Below are positions 1 through 5,203 of a DNA stretch of 6,488 bases, one piece after another. The stretch spans positions 1 through 6,488 of the forward strand of contig CAIUQV010000192.1 in the NCBI GenBank assembly GCA_903901375.1. Direction: 5' to 3'. How positions within the stretch are numbered: the first letter of the stretch is position 1; every line of letters starts with the position of its first letter. Under the pieces are notes generated by a model that saw nothing but the letters and a program-made list of their open reading frames with translations, did no database searches and was not told the DNA's origin. The stretch comes from an uncultured Ignavibacteriota bacterium (GTDB lineage Bacteria > Bacteroidota > Ignavibacteria > Tepidaquicellales > Tepidaquicellaceae). The position numbers and the translations under genes were made by a program.

Positions 1-250
1 CCTTTTCATCTTTTAAATTCAGAGTCAAAGATTTCTTATTGCAGTTCTGTGCAAGGAAACTCGTTCCCATATTCTTTTTATTATAATCCGGAACATTACC
101 TAATTTCCTCGCTAAATCTCCTGAACCCGGTGTCTCCACCTTAATCACCTCAGCACCGCAAAGTGCTAAATGCAATGTAGCAAATGGTCCTGCTAATACA
201 TTAGTAAGGTCTAATACCCTTACTCCTCTTAATGATTTTTCTTTTTCCAT
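1..250 (-). CDS. Class III CoA-transferase (CaiB/BaiF family), N-terminal part, cut by window edge
   Basis: Only the first 83 residues lie in the window; the gene runs off the left edge. The visible part has the family's N-terminal Rossmann-like signature: LRGVRVLDLTNVLAGPFAT, then GAEVIKVETPGSGDLAR, then NKKSLTLNLK. Family members move CoA between carboxylic acids in the cytoplasm through an aspartyl-CoA intermediate. The catalytic Asp (near residue 170) is outside the window, so activity cannot be judged. The ATG at 248-250 lies 12 nt after the stop of the upstream HMG-CoA-lyase-like gene, which implies one transcript. No Shine-Dalgarno is visible; the leader is A/T only. Beside a lyase of this type, a plausible role (inferred) is activating 3-hydroxy-3-methylglutarate or a similar acid with succinyl-CoA, as SUGCT-type enzymes do. 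The family is broad, so the substrate is not certain. Confidence 0.9.
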   Translation of the reverse strand, partial: MEKEKSLRGVRVLDLTNVLAGPFATLHLALCGAEVIKVETPGSGDLARKLGNVPDYNKKNMGTSFLAQNCNKKSLTLNLKDEK

Positions 251-262
251 ATTTATAAAATT

Positions 263-1168
263 TTAATGTTCTAAGATTCCAACTTTCAATACTTTACTTG
301 GAAGCTCTCTCGCAAAAAACTCTTCAGCTTCCTTGGCAATTTCCAATATCTTCTTCAAATCAATGTCTTTCCTTAAACCAAATTTATTAAACATATTTAC
401 TAAATCTTCAGTACATACATTGCCACTTGCCTTCGCTGTAAATGGACAACCACCCAAACCTGCAAAGGCAGACTCAAAATATTTTACCCCGTGTTTATAA
501 GCCATAAAACAGTTTGCTATTCCCATTCCGTATGTGTCATGAAAATGACAGGATAGTTTTGCCTCAGGATTAATACTGTATATCGAAGTAATCATATCTT
601 CCACCTGTATCGGATTTGCATGCCCTGCTGTATCAGCAAGACTAATATTCAGTATTCCATTCTGTAAATACTTTTCAACTATGTATATCACTCTCTCCTT
701 CGCTATAGCACCCTCAAACCCGCATCCAAAAGCAGATTGAACGGAGACCTGCACCTGCTTGCCCGCAGATAAAGCATTCTTCGCCATCGGTATAATTCTG
801 TCAAGCGCTTCATCCGTCGTCATTCCGGTATTCTTTTTGCTGTGAGTCTCACTTGCCGAAACCCCCATACAAAACATCTCAACTCCGGCATCCATTCCCC
901 TGTCAAGCCCTTTCTCATTTAGCACCAGCCCAGAAAGTACTGTATCAGATTTTTTATTCTCAGGTTTGGAAAAATACCTGAACAATTCGTCTGTATCAGC
1001 CATTGTTGGCACTTTCACTGGATGAACAAAAGAACCAATCTGAATAATATCGACTCCCGTCTGCATGAGTTCTTTTATCCATTCAATCTTTTTCTCAGTA
1101 GGGACTATCTGCTGCTCAACCTGAAGTCCATCCCTCATCCCTACTTCATGCAAGAAAATTTTATCCAT
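263..1168 (-). CDS. Hydroxymethylglutaryl-CoA lyase family protein (DRE-TIM metallolyase)
   Basis: This 301-residue protein has the length and motif order of HMG-CoA lyases, which cleave HMG-CoA to acetyl-CoA and acetoacetate in leucine or ketone-body catabolism. Visible motifs are MRDGLQ (R12, D13), SFVHP (46-50), SASETHSKKN (104-113), LADT (D179), CHFHDTYG (metal ligands H208 and H210), and the active-site loop GLGGCPF with Cys241, followed by N250 and E254. By ungapped alignment from memory, these match human R41, D42, D204, H233, H235, C266, N275 and E279. The residue matching human E72 is Gln43, so a related hydroxyacyl-CoA (for example citramalyl-CoA) is possible as substrate. HMG-CoA lyase-like is preferred over LeuA/homocitrate synthase because of the GLGGCP loop and short length. 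The ATG at 1166-1168 has an A/T-rich leader without SD. The CoA-transferase follows 12 nt downstream, and the gene upstream is separated by a terminator. Confidence 0.9.
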   Translation of the reverse strand: MDKIFLHEVGMRDGLQVEQQIVPTEKKIEWIKELMQTGVDIIQIGSFVHPVKVPTMADTDELFRYFSKPENKKSDTVLSGLVLNEKGLDRGMDAGVEMFCMGVSASETHSKKNTGMTTDEALDRIIPMAKNALSAGKQVQVSVQSAFGCGFEGAIAKERVIYIVEKYLQNGILNISLADTAGHANPIQVEDMITSIYSINPEAKLSCHFHDTYGMGIANCFMAYKHGVKYFESAFAGLGGCPFTAKASGNVCTEDLVNMFNKFGLRKDIDLKKILEIAKEAEEFFARELPSKVLKVGILEH

Positions 1169-1186
1169 AAATTAATTTTAAATAAA

Positions 1187-1212
1187 AAACCTCCCGCTTC
1201 AGCGAGAGGTTT
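1187..1212 (-). terminator. Intrinsic terminator after the isocitrate/homoisocitrate dehydrogenase gene
   Basis: AAACCTC (1187-1193) pairs with GAGGTTT (1206-1212). After one C/A mismatch, CGC pairs with GCG around the tetraloop TTCA. Read on the minus strand the stem is followed directly by TTTTTATTT, a classic rho-independent signal 36 nt past the dehydrogenase stop codon. A weaker T-run (GCTTTTTA) on the other side could also give plus-strand termination, but no plus-strand gene ends here. The hairpin separates the dehydrogenase from the lyase/CoA-transferase pair, whose start is only 18 nt beyond the stem. Confidence 0.85.
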
Positions 1213-1248
1213 GCTTTTTATAAATCACCTGTTTTAATTATTAATGTA

Positions 1249-2367
1249 TTATATCTTTGCTGCAATTGCATTAGCCATTTCTATTGTTGTGTTAGATCCG
1301 CCCATATCGTATGTCTTCACTTTTCCTTCTTTAATAACTGCCTTAGTCGCAGTTTCAATCTTATCGCCAAGTTCTTTCTCACCAAGCCAGTCAAGCATCA
1401 TCTTTGCAGATAAAATTGTTGCTATCGGATTAACCTTGTATAAGCCTACGTATTTTGGAGCAGAACCATGTGTTGGTTCAAACACGCCAAGCTTTGCACC
1501 AATATTACCAGAACATCCAAAACCAAGACCACCTACCATCTGAGCACATAAATCTGAAATAATATCTCCAAACAGATTTGGTGCAACAAGCACATCATAA
1601 TTATGTGGATTCTTTAATAACCACATCGTTATTGCATCAATGTTTGCATCATCCATCGCTATTTCAGGAAAATCTTTTTTCACTTCTTTTGCCATCTCAA
1701 GGAAAAGTCCGTCCGTTGCTCTCACTACATTCGATTTATGCACAACCGTTACTTTCTTCCTGTTAAATTTCTTTGCAAATTCAAATGCTGCTCTGATGAT
1801 TCTCTCAGAACCTTTCTTTGTATTTATTTTGCAGGAAATTGCATACTGATCACCGGCTAAATCTTTAAAAGGTGCAAACGGTTTTGAAAGTTTCGTAAGT
1901 AATGCAGATAGTTCTTTAGGTACTGGATTAAACTCAACTCCTGAATACATACCTTCTGTATTTTCTCTGAATACTACAAGATCAATATTCTCTTTGAAAT
2001 TTAACGGATTACCTTCATAACCTTTGCAAGGTCTGAGGCAAGTATAAAGGTCAAACATCTGTCTCATCCTTACTATCGGTGAACGGTAAATCAAACCTTT
2101 GTTCTGAAGTTCAGGAACCAGCTCTGCCTGTGCGGCTTTAACCGGCTTCGATGTAATAGCGCCAAACAATGCTGCGTCTACGTTCTTTAAAAGCTCAACT
2201 GTTCTATCGGGAAATGCATCACCTTCTTTACACCAGAATTCCCAGCCTATATCACCGTGTATATATTCTGCATCAAAACCAACTTTGTCTAAAACTATCT
2301 TTGAAGCTTCTAATACTTCAACACCTACGCCATCGCCGGGTAGATAAGCTATTTTATACTTTGACAT
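1249..2367 (-). CDS. Isocitrate/homoisocitrate-type NAD(P)-dependent decarboxylating dehydrogenase
   Basis: The 372-residue protein belongs to the isocitrate/isopropylmalate dehydrogenase family, metal-dependent beta-decarboxylating enzymes of the cytoplasm. It shows PGDGVG (10-15), the substrate helix RSPIVRMR (95-102), R112 in CLRP, RENTEGMY (R134, Tyr141), catalytic Lys211 in HKSNV, D244, metal ligands D268 and D272 in NLFGDIISD, and HGSAPKY (300-306). RENTEG rules out 3-isopropylmalate dehydrogenase, which has ELTGG. The family role suggests isocitrate to 2-oxoglutarate in the TCA cycle, but the SPIV loop resembles homoisocitrate dehydrogenase, so substrate and coenzyme are open. The ATG at 2365-2367 is chosen over an upstream in-frame ATG (2409) because GGAGG lies 5 nt before it, PGDGVG then sits at the usual distance from the N-terminus, and the predicted promoter overlaps the upstream ATG. 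The gene is probably monocistronic, ending at the terminator. Confidence 0.9.
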   Translation of the reverse strand: MSKYKIAYLPGDGVGVEVLEASKIVLDKVGFDAEYIHGDIGWEFWCKEGDAFPDRTVELLKNVDAALFGAITSKPVKAAQAELVPELQNKGLIYRSPIVRMRQMFDLYTCLRPCKGYEGNPLNFKENIDLVVFRENTEGMYSGVEFNPVPKELSALLTKLSKPFAPFKDLAGDQYAISCKINTKKGSERIIRAAFEFAKKFNRKKVTVVHKSNVVRATDGLFLEMAKEVKKDFPEIAMDDANIDAITMWLLKNPHNYDVLVAPNLFGDIISDLCAQMVGGLGFGCSGNIGAKLGVFEPTHGSAPKYVGLYKVNPIATILSAKMMLDWLGEKELGDKIETATKAVIKEGKVKTYDMGGSNTTIEMANAIAAKI

Positions 2368-2372
2368 ACTTT

Positions 2373-2378
2373 CCTCCG
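2373..2378 (-). promoter_or_regulatory. Shine-Dalgarno site that sets the dehydrogenase start
   Basis: On the minus strand CGGAGG is followed by 5 nt (AAAGT) and then the ATG at 2365-2367. It is one of very few good SD matches in this window, where other genes have A/T-rich leaders. It supports the internal start over the upstream ATG at 2409. Confidence 0.75.
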
Positions 2379-2406
2379 AAATGTATATTTTTAATTTTAG
2401 GGTATA

Positions 2407-2437
2407 CAAAATTATCTATTCTAAATCTGTAACTCAA
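2407..2437 (-). promoter_or_regulatory. Putative Bacteroidota-type promoter of the dehydrogenase gene
   Basis: On the minus strand TTG (2435-2437) is followed after 20 nt by TAATTTTG (2407-2414). This fits the known Bacteroidota consensus TTG-N17-23-TAnnTTTG. A transcript start about 6-8 nt downstream would give a leader of about 35 nt ending in the GGAGG site. It would also exclude the upstream in-frame ATG at 2409. Short motifs occur by chance in A/T-rich DNA, so position relative to the gene is the main support. Confidence 0.5.
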
Positions 2438-2568
2438 TGATAAATGATTGTCTCAGGAAGGTACTGAATTATAGATTTGATTATTGATTTTTTAAATGTT
2501 ATTGAATTGTAAGAATTAACCTTTAGAATTAAAACGAAATCTTCAGAATTATATTTTCAAATGTATTA

Positions 2569-2586
2569 ACATCAATTATTTGATGT
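2569..2586. repeat. Perfect 7-bp dyad ACATCAA-N4-TTGATGT
   Basis: Two perfect 7-bp arms (2569-2575 and 2580-2586) flank TTAT. The 18-bp layout suits a dimeric repressor operator or a small hairpin. On the minus strand the loop contains the TAA stop of a 16-codon ORF (2576-2626). It lies about 200 nt upstream of the dehydrogenase start, upstream of its predicted promoter. No regulator gene is nearby. Confidence 0.4.
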
Positions 2587-2626
2587 ATTGCAACCGTAAG
2601 TTCAAATACATAGTTACTAACCACAT
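2576..2626 (-). CDS. Possible 16-residue leader peptide ORF (tentative)
   Basis: The minus strand has AAAGGAG, a 7-nt spacer and an ATG at 2624-2626, opening the 16-codon ORF MWLVTMYLNLRLQYIK ending in TAA. The SD is as strong as any here, in a stretch otherwise without genes, and the stop codon falls in the loop of a 7-bp dyad. This resembles a translated leader, but the peptide has no run of one amino acid that would suggest classical attenuation. The SD is also the end of a purine-rich strand that includes the 11-bp repeats, so it could be a by-product of base composition. The next gene downstream is the dehydrogenase, 208 nt away. Existence is unproven. Confidence 0.2.
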   Translation of the reverse strand: MWLVTMYLNLRLQYIK

Positions 2627-2653
2627 ATTATATCTCCTTTTCTCCCCTTCTTG

Positions 2654-2697
2654 TTCTCTCGGTCTTCTCTCGACCATCTCTCGGTCTTCTCTCGGTC
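2654..2697. repeat. Four tandem 11-bp repeats, consensus TTCTCTCGGTC
   Basis: Four contiguous units lie at 2654-2664, 2665-2675, 2676-2686 and 2687-2697. Units 1 and 4 are identical. Unit 2 has GACC in place of GGTC, and unit 3 begins with A. The changed unit 2 is complementary to both neighbours, giving two alternative 4-bp stems with 7-nt loops. The 11-bp spacing puts each copy on about the same face of the helix, which suits cooperative protein binding but could also come from replication slippage. It lies between the stop of the LolA-like gene (2765) and the dehydrogenase promoter. Confidence 0.85.
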
Positions 2698-2764
2698 ACA
2701 GCTTTTTCTGTATTATCGCTGAATAAACTACCGTACTGCTCCTTATTTCTCTAAAATTTGTCTT

Positions 2765-3625
2765 TTATTTATCCCACTTTACTCTTCTTACATCCGAAGG
2801 AAAATCTACAGTAAAATTAAGATTCTGGTTGTTAGCAGTATAAGTTTCATTCACTATCTTTAGAAATTCATTCGTTAATGGCTTAGTAATGTCAACTTTC
2901 TTCGCAAAATAACCACCGTTCACGTTCACAAAATTACCAAAACTAATTCGTAAATATTCTTTCTTCTTTGTGTTAATATATGAATACTTCTCTACATACT
3001 TCTTATTTGCATCTAATGTATACTTTACTACCTTTTCTTTCCCTTTAACAAGTATTACATTATCACTTTCAAAAACCAATGTATCAGTGTTTCCATAAAC
3101 TATTCTTCCCGTACCTGACATAACATTCATCAAATCATCGAAAGAGCATTTTATCCTTGCAAGATAACCTATATTATTATCTGTAGTTGGTCCTTCTATT
3201 ACTTTATCATCTAAATTGTTAAAATATATAAACTTTTTCCTGTTGAAATGCGCTATAAAAGCATCTTTGCTAACGAAAGCAAAACTACCCCATATCCTGA
3301 AATATATATCATCCTTTTTCTTTATCTTAATCTCAATTTCACCAGCCTGATCTATAGAAGTAGTTTTAAACTTAATAACATTTTCAGAATGTAATAAATC
3401 TACTTTTGATGACGTTTCATTCACCTGATTTATCAGCGCTACCACTTTTAATCTCTCAGGAGAATTTAAAAAAGCACTACTTGTCGTATCCTGTTTGCTT
3501 AATGTGTCTGCCTTCGTCATTACTGTATCATTAACAAACTTAACAGAATCTTCTGTCTGGGAATACATATTGCCTGAGGTCAGCAAAATCAATATAAGAA
3601 ATAATAGTAGAAATATATTTTTCAT
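2765..3625 (-). CDS. Secreted LolA/DUF4292-like periplasmic protein
   Basis: The 286-residue protein starts with MKN and a long hydrophobic run (residues 4-17), with likely signal peptidase I cleavage after MYS (about 22/23). No cysteine lies near the cleavage site, so it is probably not a lipoprotein. A polar linker rich in Thr, Ser and Asp (23-55) follows, then a body of alternating beta-strand-like segments: EIEIKIKKKDDIYFRIWG (96-113), a SFDDLMNVMSG helix (161-171), and a C-terminal NLNFTVDFPSDVRRVKW. This pattern resembles DUF4292 and LolA-type half-barrel proteins, which carry lipoproteins or bind hydrophobic ligands in the periplasm. The assignment rests on fold-like pattern, not a diagnostic motif. 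The ATG at 3623-3625 has only the weak purine run AAAAGAAC upstream. It is divergent from the hemW-like gene and probably transcribed alone. Confidence 0.8.
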   Translation of the reverse strand: MKNIFLLLFLILILLTSGNMYSQTEDSVKFVNDTVMTKADTLSKQDTTSSAFLNSPERLKVVALINQVNETSSKVDLLHSENVIKFKTTSIDQAGEIEIKIKKKDDIYFRIWGSFAFVSKDAFIAHFNRKKFIYFNNLDDKVIEGPTTDNNIGYLARIKCSFDDLMNVMSGTGRIVYGNTDTLVFESDNVILVKGKEKVVKYTLDANKKYVEKYSYINTKKKEYLRISFGNFVNVNGGYFAKKVDITKPLTNEFLKIVNETYTANNQNLNFTVDFPSDVRRVKWDK

Positions 3626-3666
3626 TATGTTCTTTTAATTTGTCAATAATTTATCCATTTTTTAAA

Positions 3667-3674
3667 CAAAAGTA
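3667..3674 (-). promoter_or_regulatory. Putative -7 element of the LolA-like gene
   Basis: On the minus strand TACTTTTG matches TAnnTTTG and lies about 41 nt upstream of the ATG, giving a leader of about 35 nt, as for the dehydrogenase promoter. No good TTG lies 17-23 nt further upstream; the nearest is TTC with a 23-nt spacer. The element sits in the 70-bp divergent intergenic region shared with the hemW-like gene. Confidence 0.35.
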
Positions 3675-3695
3675 AATTATATTTAAAATACAGAT

Positions 3696-4826
3696 TTGAA
3701 TCTCGGGTTATACATACATATTCCCTTCTGCCACAGAAGATGTTCTTATTGTGATTTCTATCTCACTACAAATCTCAAACTCATAAACGATTTTGTAGAC
3801 GCTCTTAAACAGGAAATTATCTTATACTCAGTCAAATACCCTGGATCTACTATTGACACAATTTTCTTTGGCGGCGGAACACCAAGCATCTTGGAAAGTA
3901 CTCATATTGATAATATTATTTCCTGCATAAAGAATAATTTTAATGTTATTAAATCGTCCGAAATAACTATTGAAGCGAACCCCGAAGATATTTTAAACAA
4001 TACATCCAAATTTGCCGGTTTCCGGAAATCTGGTATAAACCGCATCAGCGTAGGCGTTCAGTCATTCATAGATAAAGAACTCTCATTCCTTACTCGTGCG
4101 CACAATAGTACTGAAGCTTATCAGTCACTTGAAATCTCAAAGAGTATATTCGATAATGTAAGCGCAGATTTAATCTATGCTTTTAACGAACAGGAAATGT
4201 CAGATGTCGAACACAACCTGAACAAGATTCTTAATCTTGAATTAAACCACATCTCTGCTTATACTTTGATTTTAGAGAAAGGAACTCTCCTTTATAAACA
4301 GTTCGAACAAAACAAACTTTTAAACATATTTGATAAAGATAACCCGCAGTTTTATGAGTTCGTAAATACTACTCTCATAAATAACGGCTACATTCATTAT
4401 GAAGTCTCGAACTACGCCAAACCGGGTTTTCAGTCTAAACACAACATCAAATACTGGGACTTTGATTACTATCTTGGCTTAGGTCCTTCTGCCCACTCAT
4501 TCATTGGTAATGAAAGATTCTCAAACCCTAAAAGCTTAAAGAAATATATTGATAAACTCAGCTTAAAAACCCTGCCTGTAGAGAACATTGAATCACTAAC
4601 TCCAAAAGGACTTAAGAATGATTACTTTGTTTCTGTTTTGCGCTGTAATGGTGTGAAGTTTGAACAGTATAAGAAATTATTTGGCTCTGAATTTTTGGAA
4701 GATTATCGGGATGTTGTAGATAGGCTCTTGGTTCTTAGTCTTGCAGGACTTGATAATTCTGTTTTTAAGTTAAATGAAATAGGTTATGCTTTGGCAGACG
4801 AAATCACACTCAGTTTTCTAAAATAG
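3696..4826 (+). CDS. hemW: HemW-type radical SAM protein (coproporphyrinogen III oxidase-like, heme chaperone family)
   Basis: The 376-residue cytoplasmic protein has the radical SAM cluster motif CHRRCSYC (Cys12, Cys16, Cys19) followed by DF, the HemW/HemN form CxxxCxxC. It also has the SAM-binding GGGTPS (59-64), EANPEDI (93-99), RISVGVQSF (116-124), HYEVSNYAKPG (234-244), HNIKYW (249-254) and GLGPSAHS (261-268), then the small C-terminal HemW domain. CDF instead of the extra cysteine of CxxCxC, and a length near 380 rather than 450, favour HemW over the oxygen-independent oxidase HemN. HemW proteins bind heme and are thought to deliver it; many are misannotated as oxidases. Translation must begin at TTG (3696), because an in-frame TAA at 3684-3686 leaves no ATG and family proteins start just before GLYIHIPFC. 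No SD is evident. It is divergent from the LolA-like gene, and its stop is 10 nt from the converging yraN. Confidence 0.92.
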   Translation: MNLGLYIHIPFCHRRCSYCDFYLTTNLKLINDFVDALKQEIILYSVKYPGSTIDTIFFGGGTPSILESTHIDNIISCIKNNFNVIKSSEITIEANPEDILNNTSKFAGFRKSGINRISVGVQSFIDKELSFLTRAHNSTEAYQSLEISKSIFDNVSADLIYAFNEQEMSDVEHNLNKILNLELNHISAYTLILEKGTLLYKQFEQNKLLNIFDKDNPQFYEFVNTTLINNGYIHYEVSNYAKPGFQSKHNIKYWDFDYYLGLGPSAHSFIGNERFSNPKSLKKYIDKLSLKTLPVENIESLTPKGLKNDYFVSVLRCNGVKFEQYKKLFGSEFLEDYRDVVDRLLVLSLAGLDNSVFKLNEIGYALADEITLSFLK

Positions 4827-4836
4827 TAATATACCT

Positions 4837-5196
4837 TTAGAACGAATCCTCAATATGCCTTACTTTAATTTCATCTTTTAATTTTACAATTGCAAATGAA
4901 TCATAACGCACCTGACAATTCTCGAACTCTTTATTTATCTTAAGGAACACACTTGCACAGTTCTTCAGTTTTCTTTGCTTTATTCTGTTAATCGCCTCCT
5001 CTGGCTCTCCGAAATAATCCGATGTCCTCGTCTTCACTTCCACAAACACAATCTCATTCTTCTCCTTATTTTGGAAAACTAAATCAATCTCTAGATGCTT
5101 AAACCTGAAATTACTTGCTATAAACTTTAAACCCTTTTTCAGCAGTGCTTCCTTTGCATACTGCTCACCCCACTTCCCTAATTCATTTGTATCCAA
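4837..5196 (-). CDS. yraN: YraN/UPF0102 family nuclease-like protein
   Basis: The 119-residue protein has the UPF0102 layout: GKWGEQYAKEALLKKG (7-22), ASNFR (27-31), LEIDLVF (E36, D38), FVEVKTR (E53, K55) and FGEPEEAI (62-69). The D...ExK arrangement is that of restriction-endonuclease-like (PD-(D/E)XK) folds. The length is typical. The cellular role is not established; the family is commonly next to rnhB, as here. The start is TTG at 5194-5196, 7 nt after the rnhB stop. An in-frame TGA at 5200-5202 leaves only that TTG or ATT, and there is no other Met in the protein. A weak GAG(TGA) lies upstream, and translational coupling to rnhB is likely. It converges on the hemW-like gene with a 10-nt gap and no visible terminator hairpin. 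Confidence 0.9.
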   Translation of the reverse strand: MDTNELGKWGEQYAKEALLKKGLKFIASNFRFKHLEIDLVFQNKEKNEIVFVEVKTRTSDYFGEPEEAINRIKQRKLKNCASVFLKINKEFENCQVRYDSFAIVKLKDEIKVRHIEDSF

Positions 5197-5203
5197 AATT
5201 CAC

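Larger units (their letters stand above)
2438..2764. other. Gene-poor intergenic stretch between the LolA-like gene and the dehydrogenase promoter
   Basis: About 330 bp of mostly A/T-rich DNA hold no convincing gene of normal size. Besides the 11-bp array, the dyad and the mini-ORF, there are three AGAATTA heptamers (2512, 2525, 2545) and a near-repeat TTCAAATGTAT/TTCAAATACAT (2556, 2601). No tRNA-like fold and no clear terminator for the LolA-like gene were seen; only a 4-bp ACAG/CTGT pairing near 2698-2712 is present. Confidence 0.6.

Noticed and set aside
263..1168. 2-isopropylmalate, homocitrate or citramalate synthase
   Set aside because: The GLGGCP active-site loop, SASETHSKKN motif and 301-residue length are those of HMG-CoA lyases; synthases are longer and lack that Cys loop.
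1022..1237. Plus-strand 71-codon frame opposite the lyase start and the terminator
   Set aside because: It is antisense to a conserved gene and runs through the terminator, with no recognisable domain.
2368..2409. Longer N-terminus (14 extra residues) for the dehydrogenase from an ATG at 2409
   Set aside because: GGAGG sits 5 nt before the internal ATG, the family normally has PGDGVG near residue 10, and the predicted -7 element overlaps the upstream ATG.
2512..2551. Three AGAATTA heptamers as binding sites
   Set aside because: Spacing is irregular (13 and 20 bp) and such heptamers are expected by chance in this A/T-rich stretch.
2654..2697. CRISPR array
   Set aside because: The units are 11 bp, contiguous and without spacers, and no cas gene is present.
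3696..4826. HemN, oxygen-independent coproporphyrinogen III oxidase
   Set aside because: The cluster motif is CxxxCxxCDF without HemN's extra cysteine, and the length and C-terminal domain fit HemW.
4801..4840. Shared bidirectional terminator between hemW and yraN
   Set aside because: Only a short TTTTCTAAAA pairing is present; no stable G/C stem or T-run is seen.
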